Assembly (NCBI GenBank): GCA_965651695.1
Contig: CBFGTI010000007.1
Coordinates: 1 to 64,000, forward strand
From: Imperialibacter sp965651695
GTDB taxonomy: Bacteria > Bacteroidota > Bacteroidia > Cytophagales > Cyclobacteriaceae
Reading direction: 5' to 3'
Length of the DNA: 64,000 bases
Shown here: positions 57,393 to 64,000 of the stretch, piece after piece
How positions within the stretch are numbered: position 1 is the stretch's first letter
How the letters are laid out: the number at the start of each line of letters is the position of its first letter
The notes under the pieces: generated by a model
Told to the model about the DNA's origin: nothing
What the model saw: the letters and a program-made list of their open reading frames with translations, nothing else
Database searches by the model: none
Translations under genes and position numbers: made by a program

Positions 57393-59162
57393 ATCATCGT
57401 CGTCCGATGAGTCATCATCATCGTCCGCTACATCATTATCATCGTCCGCTGAGTCACTATCATCGTCGGCTGTGTCATCGTTGTCGTCGGCTGAGTCATT
57501 GTCGTCGTCGGCTGAGTCATTGTCGCCATCGGCTGAGTCATTATCATCATCGGCTGAGTCATCGTCGTCGTCGGCTGTGTCACTGTCATCGTCGGCTGAA
57601 TCATTGTCATCGTCCGCTGAATCATTGTCATCATCGGCTGAGTCATTGTCATCGTCGGCTGTGTCATTGTCATCGTCGGCTGAGTCGCTGTCATCATCGG
57701 CTGAGTCATTGTCATCGTCGGCTGAATCATTGTCATCGTCGGCTGTGTCATCGTCGCCGTCGGCTGAATCGTTGTCGTCGTCGGCTGAGTCATTGTCGTC
57801 GTCGGCTGAGTCATTGTCGTCGTCGGCTGAATCATTGTCGCCGTCGGCTGAGTCATTATCATCATCGGCTGTGTCATCGTTGTCGTCGGCTGTGTCATCG
57901 TTGTCGTCGGCTGAGTCATCGTCGTCGTCGGCTGAGTCGTCATCGCCGTCATCTTCACCTGTTCCGGAGTCATCACCCGTATCGTCTCCGTCTTCTCCAT
58001 CGGGCACCGCTGCATCCAGGTAATCCGCAACGCCGTCGCCATCGGTGTCATCGTTAGTCGGGTCACCGTCGCCGTTTGCGTCTTCTCCCTTCGTGGGAAT
58101 GCCGTCGCCGTCGTCATCTTCATCCAAAAAGTTGGGAATTCCATCTGCGTCCGTGTCATCGTTGGCCGGGTTTCCGTCGCCATTCAAATCTTCAGCTTTG
58201 GTGGGCACAAGGTCATTATCGTCATCTGCATCGAGGTAATTGGGTATCTTATCCCCATCGGTGTCGTCGTTGGAAGGGTTCTTATCTCCGTTCACATCTT
58301 CTGCCCGGGTGGGCACCAGGTCTCCGTCATCGTCGGGGTCGCGGTAGTTAGGAACGCCATCGCCGTCAGTGTCGTCATTGGCGAAATTGCCGTCGGTATT
58401 CAGGTCTTCGGATTTGGTCGGCACCCCATCTCCATCGTCGTCGGCATCCCGGTGATCGGGTGTTCCATCTCCGTCGGTATCGTCATTAAAAAAGTTTCCG
58501 TCGGCATTCAAGTCCTCATTTTTGGTTAAAATACCGTCGCCGTCATCGTCTGCATCTCTGTAGTCGGGAGTGCCGTCGCCGTCGGTGTCGTCATTAGCCG
58601 GGTCGCCATCTGCGTCCGCATCTTCATCTTTCGTGGGTATTCCATCGCCATCGTCGTCACTGTCCAGAAAGTCCGGGACCTCATCACCATCTGTATCGTC
58701 GTTGGCAGGGCTTTCATCTCCGTCAACGTCTTCATTTTTCGTCAGAAGGCCGTCGCCGTCATCGTCCGGATCCCTGTAATTCGGAATACCGTCGCCGTCG
58801 GTGTCATCATTCAGGAAGTCACCGTCGCCATTTATGTCCTCTTCATTGGTGGGTATACCGTCGCCGTCATCGTCCGGATCAAGAAAATCCGGAATTTCAT
58901 TCCCATCGGTATCATCGTAGAGTTCGCCATCACCATCTACGTCTTCAAACTTGTTAAGAACACCATCGCTGTCTTCATCTCCATCGCCTGAATACCCTTC
59001 TTCCGAATCACCCTCGTCAGGACAATTATCGCCTTCGCATGGCTTTAGCTCTGGTATAAGTTTATATTTCTTTTGGGGTTCAACCTCGTCTTCTCCTACA
59101 CATGCCAGCAGTAAAAATGTAAAAGCAAATAAAATTGCAGCAACCCCTCTAACTCTCTCCAT
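56337..59162 (-). CDS. Giant acidic repeat lipoprotein with TSP3-like repeats, copy 3
   Basis: A 941-residue lipoprotein: signal MERVRGVAAILFAFTFLLLAC (Cys21), then the family head VGEDEVEPQKKYKLIPELKPCE (C42, C47). Residues 95-382 are eight 36-residue repeats, each opening D-x-D-D-D-G-D-G and containing N-D-D-T-D-G-D-G, like thrombospondin type 3 calcium-binding repeats. Residues about 383-590 are hexads DD(N/D)DSA/T. Residues about 591-941 are Gly/Thr/Ser/Asp repeats (GDDGGSTGGDTGTG). No C-terminal sorting domain is visible. Expected to be a long calcium-stiffened stalk plus flexible polyanion on the cell surface. Repeat length probably varies among strains, since the DNA is a coding minisatellite. 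Confidence 0.78.
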   Translation of the reverse strand: MERVRGVAAILFAFTFLLLACVGEDEVEPQKKYKLIPELKPCEGDNCPDEGDSEEGYSGDGDEDSDGVLNKFEDVDGDGELYDDTDGNEIPDFLDPDDDGDGIPTNEEDINGDGDFLNDDTDGDGIPNYRDPDDDGDGLLTKNEDVDGDESPANDDTDGDEVPDFLDSDDDGDGIPTKDEDADADGDPANDDTDGDGTPDYRDADDDGDGILTKNEDLNADGNFFNDDTDGDGTPDHRDADDDGDGVPTKSEDLNTDGNFANDDTDGDGVPNYRDPDDDGDLVPTRAEDVNGDKNPSNDDTDGDKIPNYLDADDDNDLVPTKAEDLNGDGNPANDDTDADGIPNFLDEDDDGDGIPTKGEDANGDGDPTNDDTDGDGVADYLDAAVPDGEDGDDTGDDSGTGEDDGDDDSADDDDDSADDNDDTADDNDDTADDDNDSADGDNDSADDDNDSADDDNDSADDDNDSADGDDDTADDDNDSADDDNDSADDDSDSADDDNDTADDDNDSADDDNDSADDDNDSADDDSDTADDDDDSADDDNDSADGDNDSADDDNDSADDNDDTADDDSDSADDDNDVADDDDDSSDDDDSTGGDDGSTGGDDGGSTGGDTGTGDDGGPTGGDDGGSTDGDTGTGDDGGSTGGDTGTGDTGGDTGTGDDGGSTGGDTGTGSDDGSTGGDDGSAGGDTGTGGDGGSTGGDTGTGDTGTGDTGGDAGTGDDGGSTGGDTGTGDTGGDTGTGDDGGSTGGDDGGSTDGDTGTGDDGGSTGGDTGTGDDGGSTGGDTGTGDDGGSTGGDDSGTGGDTGTGDDGGSTGGDDGGSTGGDTGTGGDDGSTGGDDGSTGGDTGTGDDGGSTGGDTGTGGDDGSTGGDDGGSTSGDTGTGDDGGSTGGDDSGTGGDTGTGDDGGSTGGDDGSTGGDDSGTGGDTGTGDGADTTGGDDDDD
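57393..58016. repeat. 18-bp coding repeat array (DDxDSA hexads)
   Basis: Tandem 18-bp units of the form GTCATTGTCRTCGTCGGC with TGAGTCATT-type phase changes, encoding about 30 hexads DDNDSA, DDNDTA or DGDNDSA on the minus strand. Third-base variation among units is considerable, so the array is maintained at protein level. Confidence 0.8.
58017..58880. repeat. Eight 108-bp units encoding TSP3-like repeats
   Basis: Eight consecutive units of exactly 108 bp (36 codons). Protein identity is high at the D-D-D-G-D-G and N-D-D-T-D-G-D-G calcium-loop positions and lower between them; DNA identity is clearly lower than protein identity, so these units are older than the arrays downstream. Confidence 0.82.
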
Positions 59163-59336
59163 ATCTGACTCCTATGTTGCTTAGACGTAATAGCGTAGTC
59201 AAACATGCTGCCACACAATTATAGCGGATTCAACAGGCGCCAACAAAACAACTCCCCGGGCCGATTGGCTTATTTTCCACAACCGTTGGGGAAATTACCC
59301 ACACGGCGCGCCGATATTGAGCGGAAAAACCGATAC

Positions 59337-60005
59337 TTACAAATTGGCCTGCCGCAAGCTTTTGCGAAACAAGATGCCCAGGCCGGCCAGGCTAATGGCG
59401 AGCAGGGCAATCCAGGTTAAAGCAAAAAAATTACCCTTCAGCAGGGTTTCCAGCTGCATCCCCAGCAGCACGGCCATTATCGTTCTTGGCAGCATGCCAA
59501 TCAGCCCCCCGATCAAAAATTGCGTTAGCCGTATGCCCGCATAACTCAGCACCACGTTCATAATAGCGAAAGGTAACACCGGCGAGATGCGGCACAGGAT
59601 AACAAGCCATAGCTCGCTGCGCTTCAGGCCTGCCAGCACGTTTTTGGTTTTGGGATAGGCCTCTGTAATTGTGTACATGGCGTTGGCCCCGATGGCACGG
59701 GCAAGTGCGTAGCCCAACAGCGAAGCCAGCATGTAGGATGGCACCAGGTACCATAGGCTGCTAAAGCCGAGAAAAGCACCACTCACTGTGGCAACAAGTG
59801 TTGTTGGCGTTAATGCCAGGGCCATGGTAAAGACCGTGAGCAGGTAGAACCATGCCCACTCGCCGTACGTTAGTTCCGTAAGCCATGCTGCATGCTGCCA
59901 GCTTTGGTAGCCGCTAAAGGCGCTAAAAACGAGGGGCATAACGGCCATCCAAAGCAACAAAGCCAGGGAAGCGGGACTACGGCGTATGATTTCTCTGGCA
60001 AGCAT
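59337..60005 (-). CDS. TVP38/TMEM64 membrane protein, second copy
   Basis: A protein of about 222 residues with helices SPASLALLLWMAVMPLVFSAF, FYLLTVFTMALALTPTTLVATVSGAFLGFSSLWYLVPSYMLASLLGYALARAIG (SNARE-associated core) and VILCRISPVLPFAIMNVVLSYAGIRLTQFLIGGLIGMLPRTIMAVLLG. It is a paralogue of the protein at 47305. I use ATG 60003-60005 because the metB promoter (60005-60034) lies beyond it; the open frame also allows a start at 60071, which would overlap that promoter and leave 6 bp to metB. Confidence 0.82.
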   Translation of the reverse strand: MLAREIIRRSPASLALLLWMAVMPLVFSAFSGYQSWQHAAWLTELTYGEWAWFYLLTVFTMALALTPTTLVATVSGAFLGFSSLWYLVPSYMLASLLGYALARAIGANAMYTITEAYPKTKNVLAGLKRSELWLVILCRISPVLPFAIMNVVLSYAGIRLTQFLIGGLIGMLPRTIMAVLLGMQLETLLKGNFFALTWIALLAISLAGLGILFRKSLRQANL

Positions 60006-60034
60006 TTGAAAGAAGCTGACTACCTTTAACTTTG
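60005..60034 (+). promoter_or_regulatory. Promoter TTTG-N18-TAACTTTG of the Cys/Met PLP enzyme
   Basis: TTTG (60005-60008) and TAACTTTG (60027-60034) at 18-bp spacing match the Bacteroidota -33/-7 consensus, 43 bp before the ATG at 60078. No SAM riboswitch fits in the short leader. Confidence 0.65.
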
Positions 60035-60077
60035 CAGGCAAATAAACAACATAACCCCACAACTTATTCATTTAAAT

Positions 60078-61253
60078 ATGAAATTCGGAACCAAAGCCAT
60101 ACATGCAGGCGCAGAGCCGGACCCATCGACCGGCGCAATTATGACGCCTATTTTCCAGACTTCTACCTATGTGCAGGAGGCGCCCGGAAAAAATAAGGGA
60201 TATGAATATGCCCGCTCGCAAAACCCCACCAGAGAGGCGCTGGAAGAAGCGCTTGCCATACTCGAAAACGGCAAATATGGCCTTTGCTTCAGCAGCGGGG
60301 TGGCAGCTACCGATGCGGTTATCAAGCTACTGTCGCCGGGCGACGAGGTAATAGCTGCTAACGACATGTACGGAGGTACCTACAGGCTCTTTACCAAGGT
60401 GTTCGAAAAGTTTGGCATCAAGTTTCATTTTGTAAACATGAGTGATCCGAACAATATCAAGAAGCACATCACGCCGCAGACCAGGTTGATCTGGCTCGAA
60501 ACCCCAACCAATCCGCTCATGAACATCGTCGACATAAAGGCGGTGGCTCAAATAGCAGGTAAAGAAATTCTGGTATGCGTCGACAATACATTTGCCTCTC
60601 CCTATTTGCAAAATCCACTCGACCTGGGTGCCGATATTGTGATGCACTCCGCCACCAAATACCTCGGGGGCCACAGCGATGTAATTCATGGCTGCCTTGT
60701 GATGAACGACAAAAACCTGAGAGAGCAGCTGTATTTTATTCAGAAAAGCTGCGGGGCAGTGCCAGGGCCGCAAGACTGCTTTTTGGTGCTAAGGGGAATA
60801 AAAACATTGCATGTGCGGATGCAACGCCATAGCGAAAACGGCGAAAAGATAGCCCATTATTTAAGACAGCACCCCAAGGTGGGCAAAGTTTACTGGCCGG
60901 GCTTCGAAGATCATCCGGGGCACGAAATTGCCAGGAAACAAATGAGGGGCTTTGGTGGCATGATCAGCTTTGAGTTGAAAGATGAGAGCGTTGAAGCCGC
61001 TAAGGTGGTGCTAAGCTCGACAAAGCTGTTTTCGCTGGCCGAAAGTTTGGGCGGTGTAGAATCGCTTATCAACCACCCCGCCAGTATGACGCACGCCTCC
61101 ATTCCAAGAGAAGAGCGCATAAAAAATGGATTGAGCGATTCGCTCATCCGGCTTAGCGTGGGCATTGAAGACGTGGATGACCTGATAGAAGACCTGAAGC
61201 TGGCGCTCGAAAAAGAGATAGAAGAAGTGCCACGGGCGGTAGCGCACGGATAG
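60078..61253 (+). CDS. Cystathionine gamma-synthase/lyase family PLP enzyme
   Basis: A 391-residue Cys/Met-metabolism PLP enzyme. YEYARSQNPTREALEEALA, AANDMYGGTYRLF, IWLETPTNPLMNIVDI, VDNTFASPYLQNPLDLGADIVMHSATKYLGGHSD (PLP lysine K194) and SLAESLGGVESLINHPASMTHASIP are signature stretches. The family makes or splits cystathionine (MetB or cystathionine gamma-lyase); sequence reading alone does not separate the two. No methionine genes adjoin it. Ends in a long inverted repeat shared with the convergent arsC-like gene. Confidence 0.93.
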   Translation: MKFGTKAIHAGAEPDPSTGAIMTPIFQTSTYVQEAPGKNKGYEYARSQNPTREALEEALAILENGKYGLCFSSGVAATDAVIKLLSPGDEVIAANDMYGGTYRLFTKVFEKFGIKFHFVNMSDPNNIKKHITPQTRLIWLETPTNPLMNIVDIKAVAQIAGKEILVCVDNTFASPYLQNPLDLGADIVMHSATKYLGGHSDVIHGCLVMNDKNLREQLYFIQKSCGAVPGPQDCFLVLRGIKTLHVRMQRHSENGEKIAHYLRQHPKVGKVYWPGFEDHPGHEIARKQMRGFGGMISFELKDESVEAAKVVLSSTKLFSLAESLGGVESLINHPASMTHASIPREERIKNGLSDSLIRLSVGIEDVDDLIEDLKLALEKEIEEVPRAVAHG

Positions 61254-61271
61254 GATGTTTATGGTTTAAAA

Positions 61272-61334
61272 GTTTAAGGTTTAAGAGTTTAATGTTGCGG
61301 TCATAACCGAACCCTAAACTCTTAAACCTTAAAC
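61272..61334. terminator. 20-bp perfect inverted repeat between convergent genes
   Basis: GTTTAAGGTTTAAGAGTTTA (61272-61291) and its exact complement (61315-61334) enclose a 23-base loop, between the PLP-enzyme stop (61253) and the arsC-like stop (61336). It is AT-rich without the usual GC core, but as a convergent-gene hairpin it probably serves both directions. Confidence 0.55.
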
Positions 61335-61335
61335 C

Positions 61336-61677
61336 CTAAACGAGTATCTTCTCCATCTCCTCGCCCCTGCCAATCACGGCCTTGCCATCTCTCACGATAA
61401 TGGGCCTTTCTATCAATATCGGGTCCTTTACCATAGCGGCTATCCACTGGTCTGCCGACAGTGTTTTGCCCTCGTACTTTTCTTTATAAACCGGCTCCTT
61501 TTTTCTTACAAGGTCTTCAGCGTTGATGCCCAGCTTTTCAATTAGTCCTTTCAATTCGGCCTTAGACGGGCAGTGTGTCAGGTATTCTACTACCCGTACC
61601 TCGCCGCCTCTTTCGTGCAGTATTTTCAACGCCTCCCTGCTTGCGCCACACTGCGGATTGTGATAAATAGTGTACAT
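61336..61677 (-). CDS. arsC: ArsC-family arsenate reductase-like protein
   Basis: A 113-residue thioredoxin-fold ArsC: YTIYHNPQCGASREALKIL holds the catalytic Cys10 in H-N-P-x-C; later LVRKKEPVYKEKY and IERPIIVRDGKAVIGR (R-P-I arginine) match the glutaredoxin-coupled class. The residues after Cys are GASR rather than the more common SKSR, as in some relatives such as Spx/YffB, so arsenate reduction is likely but not certain. It ends the window's only arsenic-related pair with the distant ArsM. 7 bp after hslV, same strand. Confidence 0.85.
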   Translation of the reverse strand: MYTIYHNPQCGASREALKILHERGGEVRVVEYLTHCPSKAELKGLIEKLGINAEDLVRKKEPVYKEKYEGKTLSADQWIAAMVKDPILIERPIIVRDGKAVIGRGEEMEKILV

Positions 61678-61684
61678 GGCAAAA

Positions 61685-62224
61685 TCAGCTTAGCTTTTCA
61701 ATGATGAGATTGTGGTTGGTATATATACAAATGTCGGCCGCTATGCCGAGGCTTTCTCTCACTATTTCCTCCGCCGAAAGTTGAGCGGCATGCTTTTTAA
61801 GAGCTATAGCTGCAGCCTGTGCATACATGCTCCCCGACCCGATGGCAGCAATTCCATTTTCCGGCTCAAGCACGTCGCCCGTGCCCGACACAATTAAAAC
61901 CTCCTCTTTGTTTACGGCAATCAGCATGGCCTCCAGCCTGCGCAAAAACCGGTCAGTCCGCCAGTCCTTCGCCAGCTCTATGGCGCCGCGCTTCATGTTG
62001 CCGCCGTAGGCATTCAGCTTTTCTTCAAACCGGTCGAGCAGCGTAAAAGCGTCGGCCGTAGACCCTGCAAAGCCCGTCACCACCTTGCCGTCGAGCAGCT
62101 TTCTTATTTTTTTTACATTGGTTTTAGCCACAGTATTTCCCATGGTGGCCTGGCCGTCGGCACCAATAGCAACCTGTCCGTTGTGGTGAACGGCAAGCAC
62201 AGTTGTCGATCTTATTTTCTCCAT
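61685..62224 (-). CDS. hslV: ATP-dependent protease subunit HslV
   Basis: A 179-residue HslV peptidase: MEKIRSTTVLAVHHNGQVAIGADGQATMGNTVAKTNVKKIRKL is the family opening, with catalytic N-terminal threonine exposed after processing at S-T-T. Other hallmarks are GFAGSTADAFTLLDRFEEKL and the GSG loop AAIGSGSMYAQAAA. It forms the proteolytic chamber of HslUV. I start at ATG 62222-62224; the upstream extension overlaps a terminator. No hslU adjoins. Confidence 0.95.
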   Translation of the reverse strand: MEKIRSTTVLAVHHNGQVAIGADGQATMGNTVAKTNVKKIRKLLDGKVVTGFAGSTADAFTLLDRFEEKLNAYGGNMKRGAIELAKDWRTDRFLRRLEAMLIAVNKEEVLIVSGTGDVLEPENGIAAIGSGSMYAQAAAIALKKHAAQLSAEEIVRESLGIAADICIYTNHNLIIEKLS

Positions 62225-62270
62225 ATTTTGCGATCCGTATATGCGGGATGTTTGTACGTACTTACTCTCT

Positions 62271-62312
62271 AAAAAAACAAAAGCCAGCAAGCATAATGCC
62301 TGCTGGCTTTTG
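62271..62312 (-). terminator. Terminator of the E2 gene
   Basis: CAAAAGCCAGCA/TGCTGGCTTTTG, a perfect 12-bp stem with an 11-base loop (62278-62312), followed on the minus strand by seven T residues (62271-62277). It lies 19 bp after the E2 stop, between it and hslV. Confidence 0.92.
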
Positions 62313-62330
62313 TGTGCCAAATAGACAGCC

Positions 62331-63992
62331 TTACACCAGTAGTTTTATGGGATCTTCCAAAAACTTCTTCAGTGTTTGAAGGAAAGCGGCACCCGTAGCA
62401 CCATCCACAATCCGGTGGTCGCAGGATAGCGTTACCTTCATTACATTGCCGGGCACCAGCTGCCCGTTTTTCACAATGGCTGTCTCTTTTATGCCTCCAA
62501 CTGCCAATATGCAGGCATCGGGCGGATTTACAATAGCTGTAAATTCGTCGATACCAAACATGCCGAGGTTAGAAATACTGAACGTATTGCCCTCCCAATC
62601 GGCAGGTTGCAGTTTTTTGTCTTTCGCTTTTTGCCCCAGCTCCTTCACTTCTGCCGAAATATGCGAAAGCGACTTATTGTCAGCAAATCGAATCACCGGC
62701 ACCAGCAGGCCTTCTGGCACAGCCACAGCCACACCAATGTGTATGTGCTGGTTCTTGCGAATTTTATCGCCCCTCCACGACACGTTGATGTCGGGATGCA
62801 GTCTCAGCGCCGCAGCACTGGCTTTTATCACCATGTCGTTAAACGAAATTTTCACGGGCGACAGCTCATTGAGGCTGGCACGTGCTTCAATTGCCTTGTC
62901 CATGTTTATTTCCATGGTAAGGTAGAAGTGCGGCGCTGTGAACTTGCTCTCTGCCAGTCGCTTGGCAATTGTTTTGCGCATTTGAGAAACAGGCACCTCT
63001 TCGAATCGTTCTTCTCCAACTACCTGCGGCAACACCACTTTTTGCACCTCTTTGCCCGGCGCCGACGCTGCCGGAGCAGGCTGAGCAGATGGCTGGAAAT
63101 TCTCCACATCGCGGCGTACAATTCTGCCGCCATCGCCCGATCCCTGTATCTGCCTGATGTCGTAGCCTTTGTCTTCAGCCATTTTCTTGGCCAGGGGAGA
63201 TATTTTTACTCTGCCATTGTCGGAAGCAGAGGTAGTCTGCGTTTTTTCCCGCGATGGCGACGCTTCCTCTTTCTGCTGGCTGCCCGACGATGCCTGCGGT
63301 GCAGCGGGTGTCTCTTCCGCCTGGCCCTTGCCTGCGCCCGCTTTATGAGCCTTCAGCAGTTTCTCAAAGTCAGCACCTTTTTCACCGATAATCGCAATTA
63401 CGCCGTCCACTTCTACCGATTTACCAGCTTCCACGCCAATGTAAAGCAGTGTACCGTCTTCGTATGACTCTAGCTCCATCGTAGCTTTGTCGGTTTCTAC
63501 TTCCGCCAGAATATCCCCCGATTTCACTGTATCACCTACCTTTTTCAGCCACGAGGCTATCACGCCCTCAGTCATGGTATCACTCATCTTCGGCATGGTG
63601 ATCACCGTCGCTTTCACGTCAGAAGCATCAACACTCCCGGCCTTTGGTGCCGATTCTTTAGCAGTAGTTTCTTTTTCAGAAGTGGCACCGGATGCGCCAT
63701 TGCCGGCCCCTCCGCCACTTTTAATTTCCTTCAGCAAATTATCTATATTCTCACCTTTGTTACCAATAATGGCTATCACGCCATCCACCGGAACAGATTC
63801 TTTTTCTTTTACTCCAATATAAAGAAGAGTGCCATCTTCGTACGACTCCAGTTCCATGGTCGCCTTGTCCGTTTCCACTTCAGCAAGTATATCGCCGGAT
63901 TTCACAGCATCTCCCACCTTCTTGAGCCAGGAAGCTATTACACCCTCCTCCATGGTGTCACTCATTTTTGGCATTCTGATTACTTCAGCCAT
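62331..63992 (-). CDS. Pyruvate dehydrogenase complex E2 (dihydrolipoamide acetyltransferase)
   Basis: A 553-residue E2 with two lipoyl domains (about 1-78 and 128-205; lipoyl lysines K43 and K169 in E-V-E-T-D-K-A-T-M-E-L-E-S), Ala/Gly/Pro/Ser-rich linkers, a subunit-binding domain (VKISPLAKKMAEDKGYDIRQIQGSGDGGRIVRRDVENF, about 265-305) and the catalytic domain from about 325, ending LSCDHRIVDGATGAAFLQTLKKFLEDP with the active-site H-x-x-x-D-G. It transfers acetyl groups from E1 to CoA. The methionine start at 63992 is complete; the gene begins 8 bp from the window edge. No E1 gene is visible. Confidence 0.95.
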   Translation of the reverse strand: MAEVIRMPKMSDTMEEGVIASWLKKVGDAVKSGDILAEVETDKATMELESYEDGTLLYIGVKEKESVPVDGVIAIIGNKGENIDNLLKEIKSGGGAGNGASGATSEKETTAKESAPKAGSVDASDVKATVITMPKMSDTMTEGVIASWLKKVGDTVKSGDILAEVETDKATMELESYEDGTLLYIGVEAGKSVEVDGVIAIIGEKGADFEKLLKAHKAGAGKGQAEETPAAPQASSGSQQKEEASPSREKTQTTSASDNGRVKISPLAKKMAEDKGYDIRQIQGSGDGGRIVRRDVENFQPSAQPAPAASAPGKEVQKVVLPQVVGEERFEEVPVSQMRKTIAKRLAESKFTAPHFYLTMEINMDKAIEARASLNELSPVKISFNDMVIKASAAALRLHPDINVSWRGDKIRKNQHIHIGVAVAVPEGLLVPVIRFADNKSLSHISAEVKELGQKAKDKKLQPADWEGNTFSISNLGMFGIDEFTAIVNPPDACILAVGGIKETAIVKNGQLVPGNVMKVTLSCDHRIVDGATGAAFLQTLKKFLEDPIKLLV

Positions 63993-64000
63993 TGGTTATC

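Noticed and set aside
56297..57421. Upstream extension of acidic lipoprotein copy 2 to 637 residues
   Set aside because: The extension reads the repeats of copy 3 out of frame; the lipoprotein signal begins at 56296.
56337..58016. CRISPR-like array
   Set aside because: Units are contiguous without unique spacers, keep a coding frame and encode DDxDSA and GDDGGSTGGD repeats; no cas gene.
56318..58057. Large plus-strand open frames (579 and 552 codons) rich in His/Arg/Leu or Ser/Pro
   Set aside because: They are antisense to the acidic repeats and open only because of repeat composition; no start region, signal or family feature.
61272..61334. Telomere-like CCCTAAA repeats
   Set aside because: Only two loose matches inside a bacterial convergent-gene hairpin.

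Overview
The window comes from a Bacteroidota chromosome, most likely a Cytophagales-type organism (inference). The signs are a SusC/SusD pair with an ECF sigma factor and FecR-type anti-sigma factor, FG-GAP/ASPIC-UnbV and two-component propeller proteins, a MenC menaquinone enzyme, near absence of Shine-Dalgarno sites, and several promoters fitting the Bacteroidota TTTG / TAnnTTTG consensus. I found no tRNA, rRNA, CRISPR array or intact insertion sequence.

Layout. 1-2.9 kb: an EthD-like secreted protein divergent from a LysR regulator, then an arsenosugar-type arsenite methyltransferase. 2.9-5.8 kb: a small toxin-antitoxin island. A formylglycine-generating enzyme (FGE) gene lies between a PIN/DUF6364 module and a RES/Xre module, and the PIN module is bracketed by two 93-bp direct copies of the FGE 3' end. 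5.8-19.6 kb: one long minus-strand series, ECF sigma, FecR, SusC (with STN signalling domain), SusD, FG-GAP protein, and a two-subunit gluconate-dehydrogenase-like oxidoreductase. It reads as a sensed outer-membrane uptake and sugar-oxidation locus. 19.7-24.4 kb: a TonB receptor, a Gfo/Idh/MocA oxidoreductase and an unknown gene. 24.5-30.4 kb (minus): Tat-exported enolase-superfamily enzyme, RraA-like protein, response regulator and a propeller sensor that has a histidine box but no kinase catalytic domain. 30.6-32.5 kb: pirin, SnoaL-like and YdeI-like genes. 32.6-36.1 kb (minus): esterase, L-rhamnose mutarotase, Tat-exported Gfo/Idh/MocA and Tat-exported Nif3-like protein, probably a sugar catabolic operon.

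36.1-41 kb: an inverted-repeat-rich spacer, VIT-type transporter, menC, queA, the last ~45 codons of a lost MscS channel gene, a membrane protein and a protein with two ETFPASDPP motifs. 41.2-44.6 kb: a second ECF sigma/FecR pair overlapping an STN-domain surface-repeat protein instead of a TonB receptor. 44.7-52.2 kb: AraC regulator, VOC protein, a frameshifted membrane gene, a TVP38 protein, a winged-helix regulator with creD and a shared palindromic operator, VanZ, and a Na+/H+ antiporter cut by an in-frame amber codon. 52.3-59.2 kb: a large KatE catalase followed by the most unusual part of the window, three neighbouring paralogous lipoproteins. They share a short Cys-containing head (consensus YKLPPTFxPCE) and then carry long hyperacidic repeat tails; one has eight 36-residue thrombospondin-type-3-like repeats. 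59.3-64 kb: a second TVP38 protein, a cystathionine gamma-synthase-type enzyme, ArsC-like reductase, HslV, and the pyruvate dehydrogenase E2 subunit with two lipoyl domains.

All functions are assigned by reading motifs; no database search was run.
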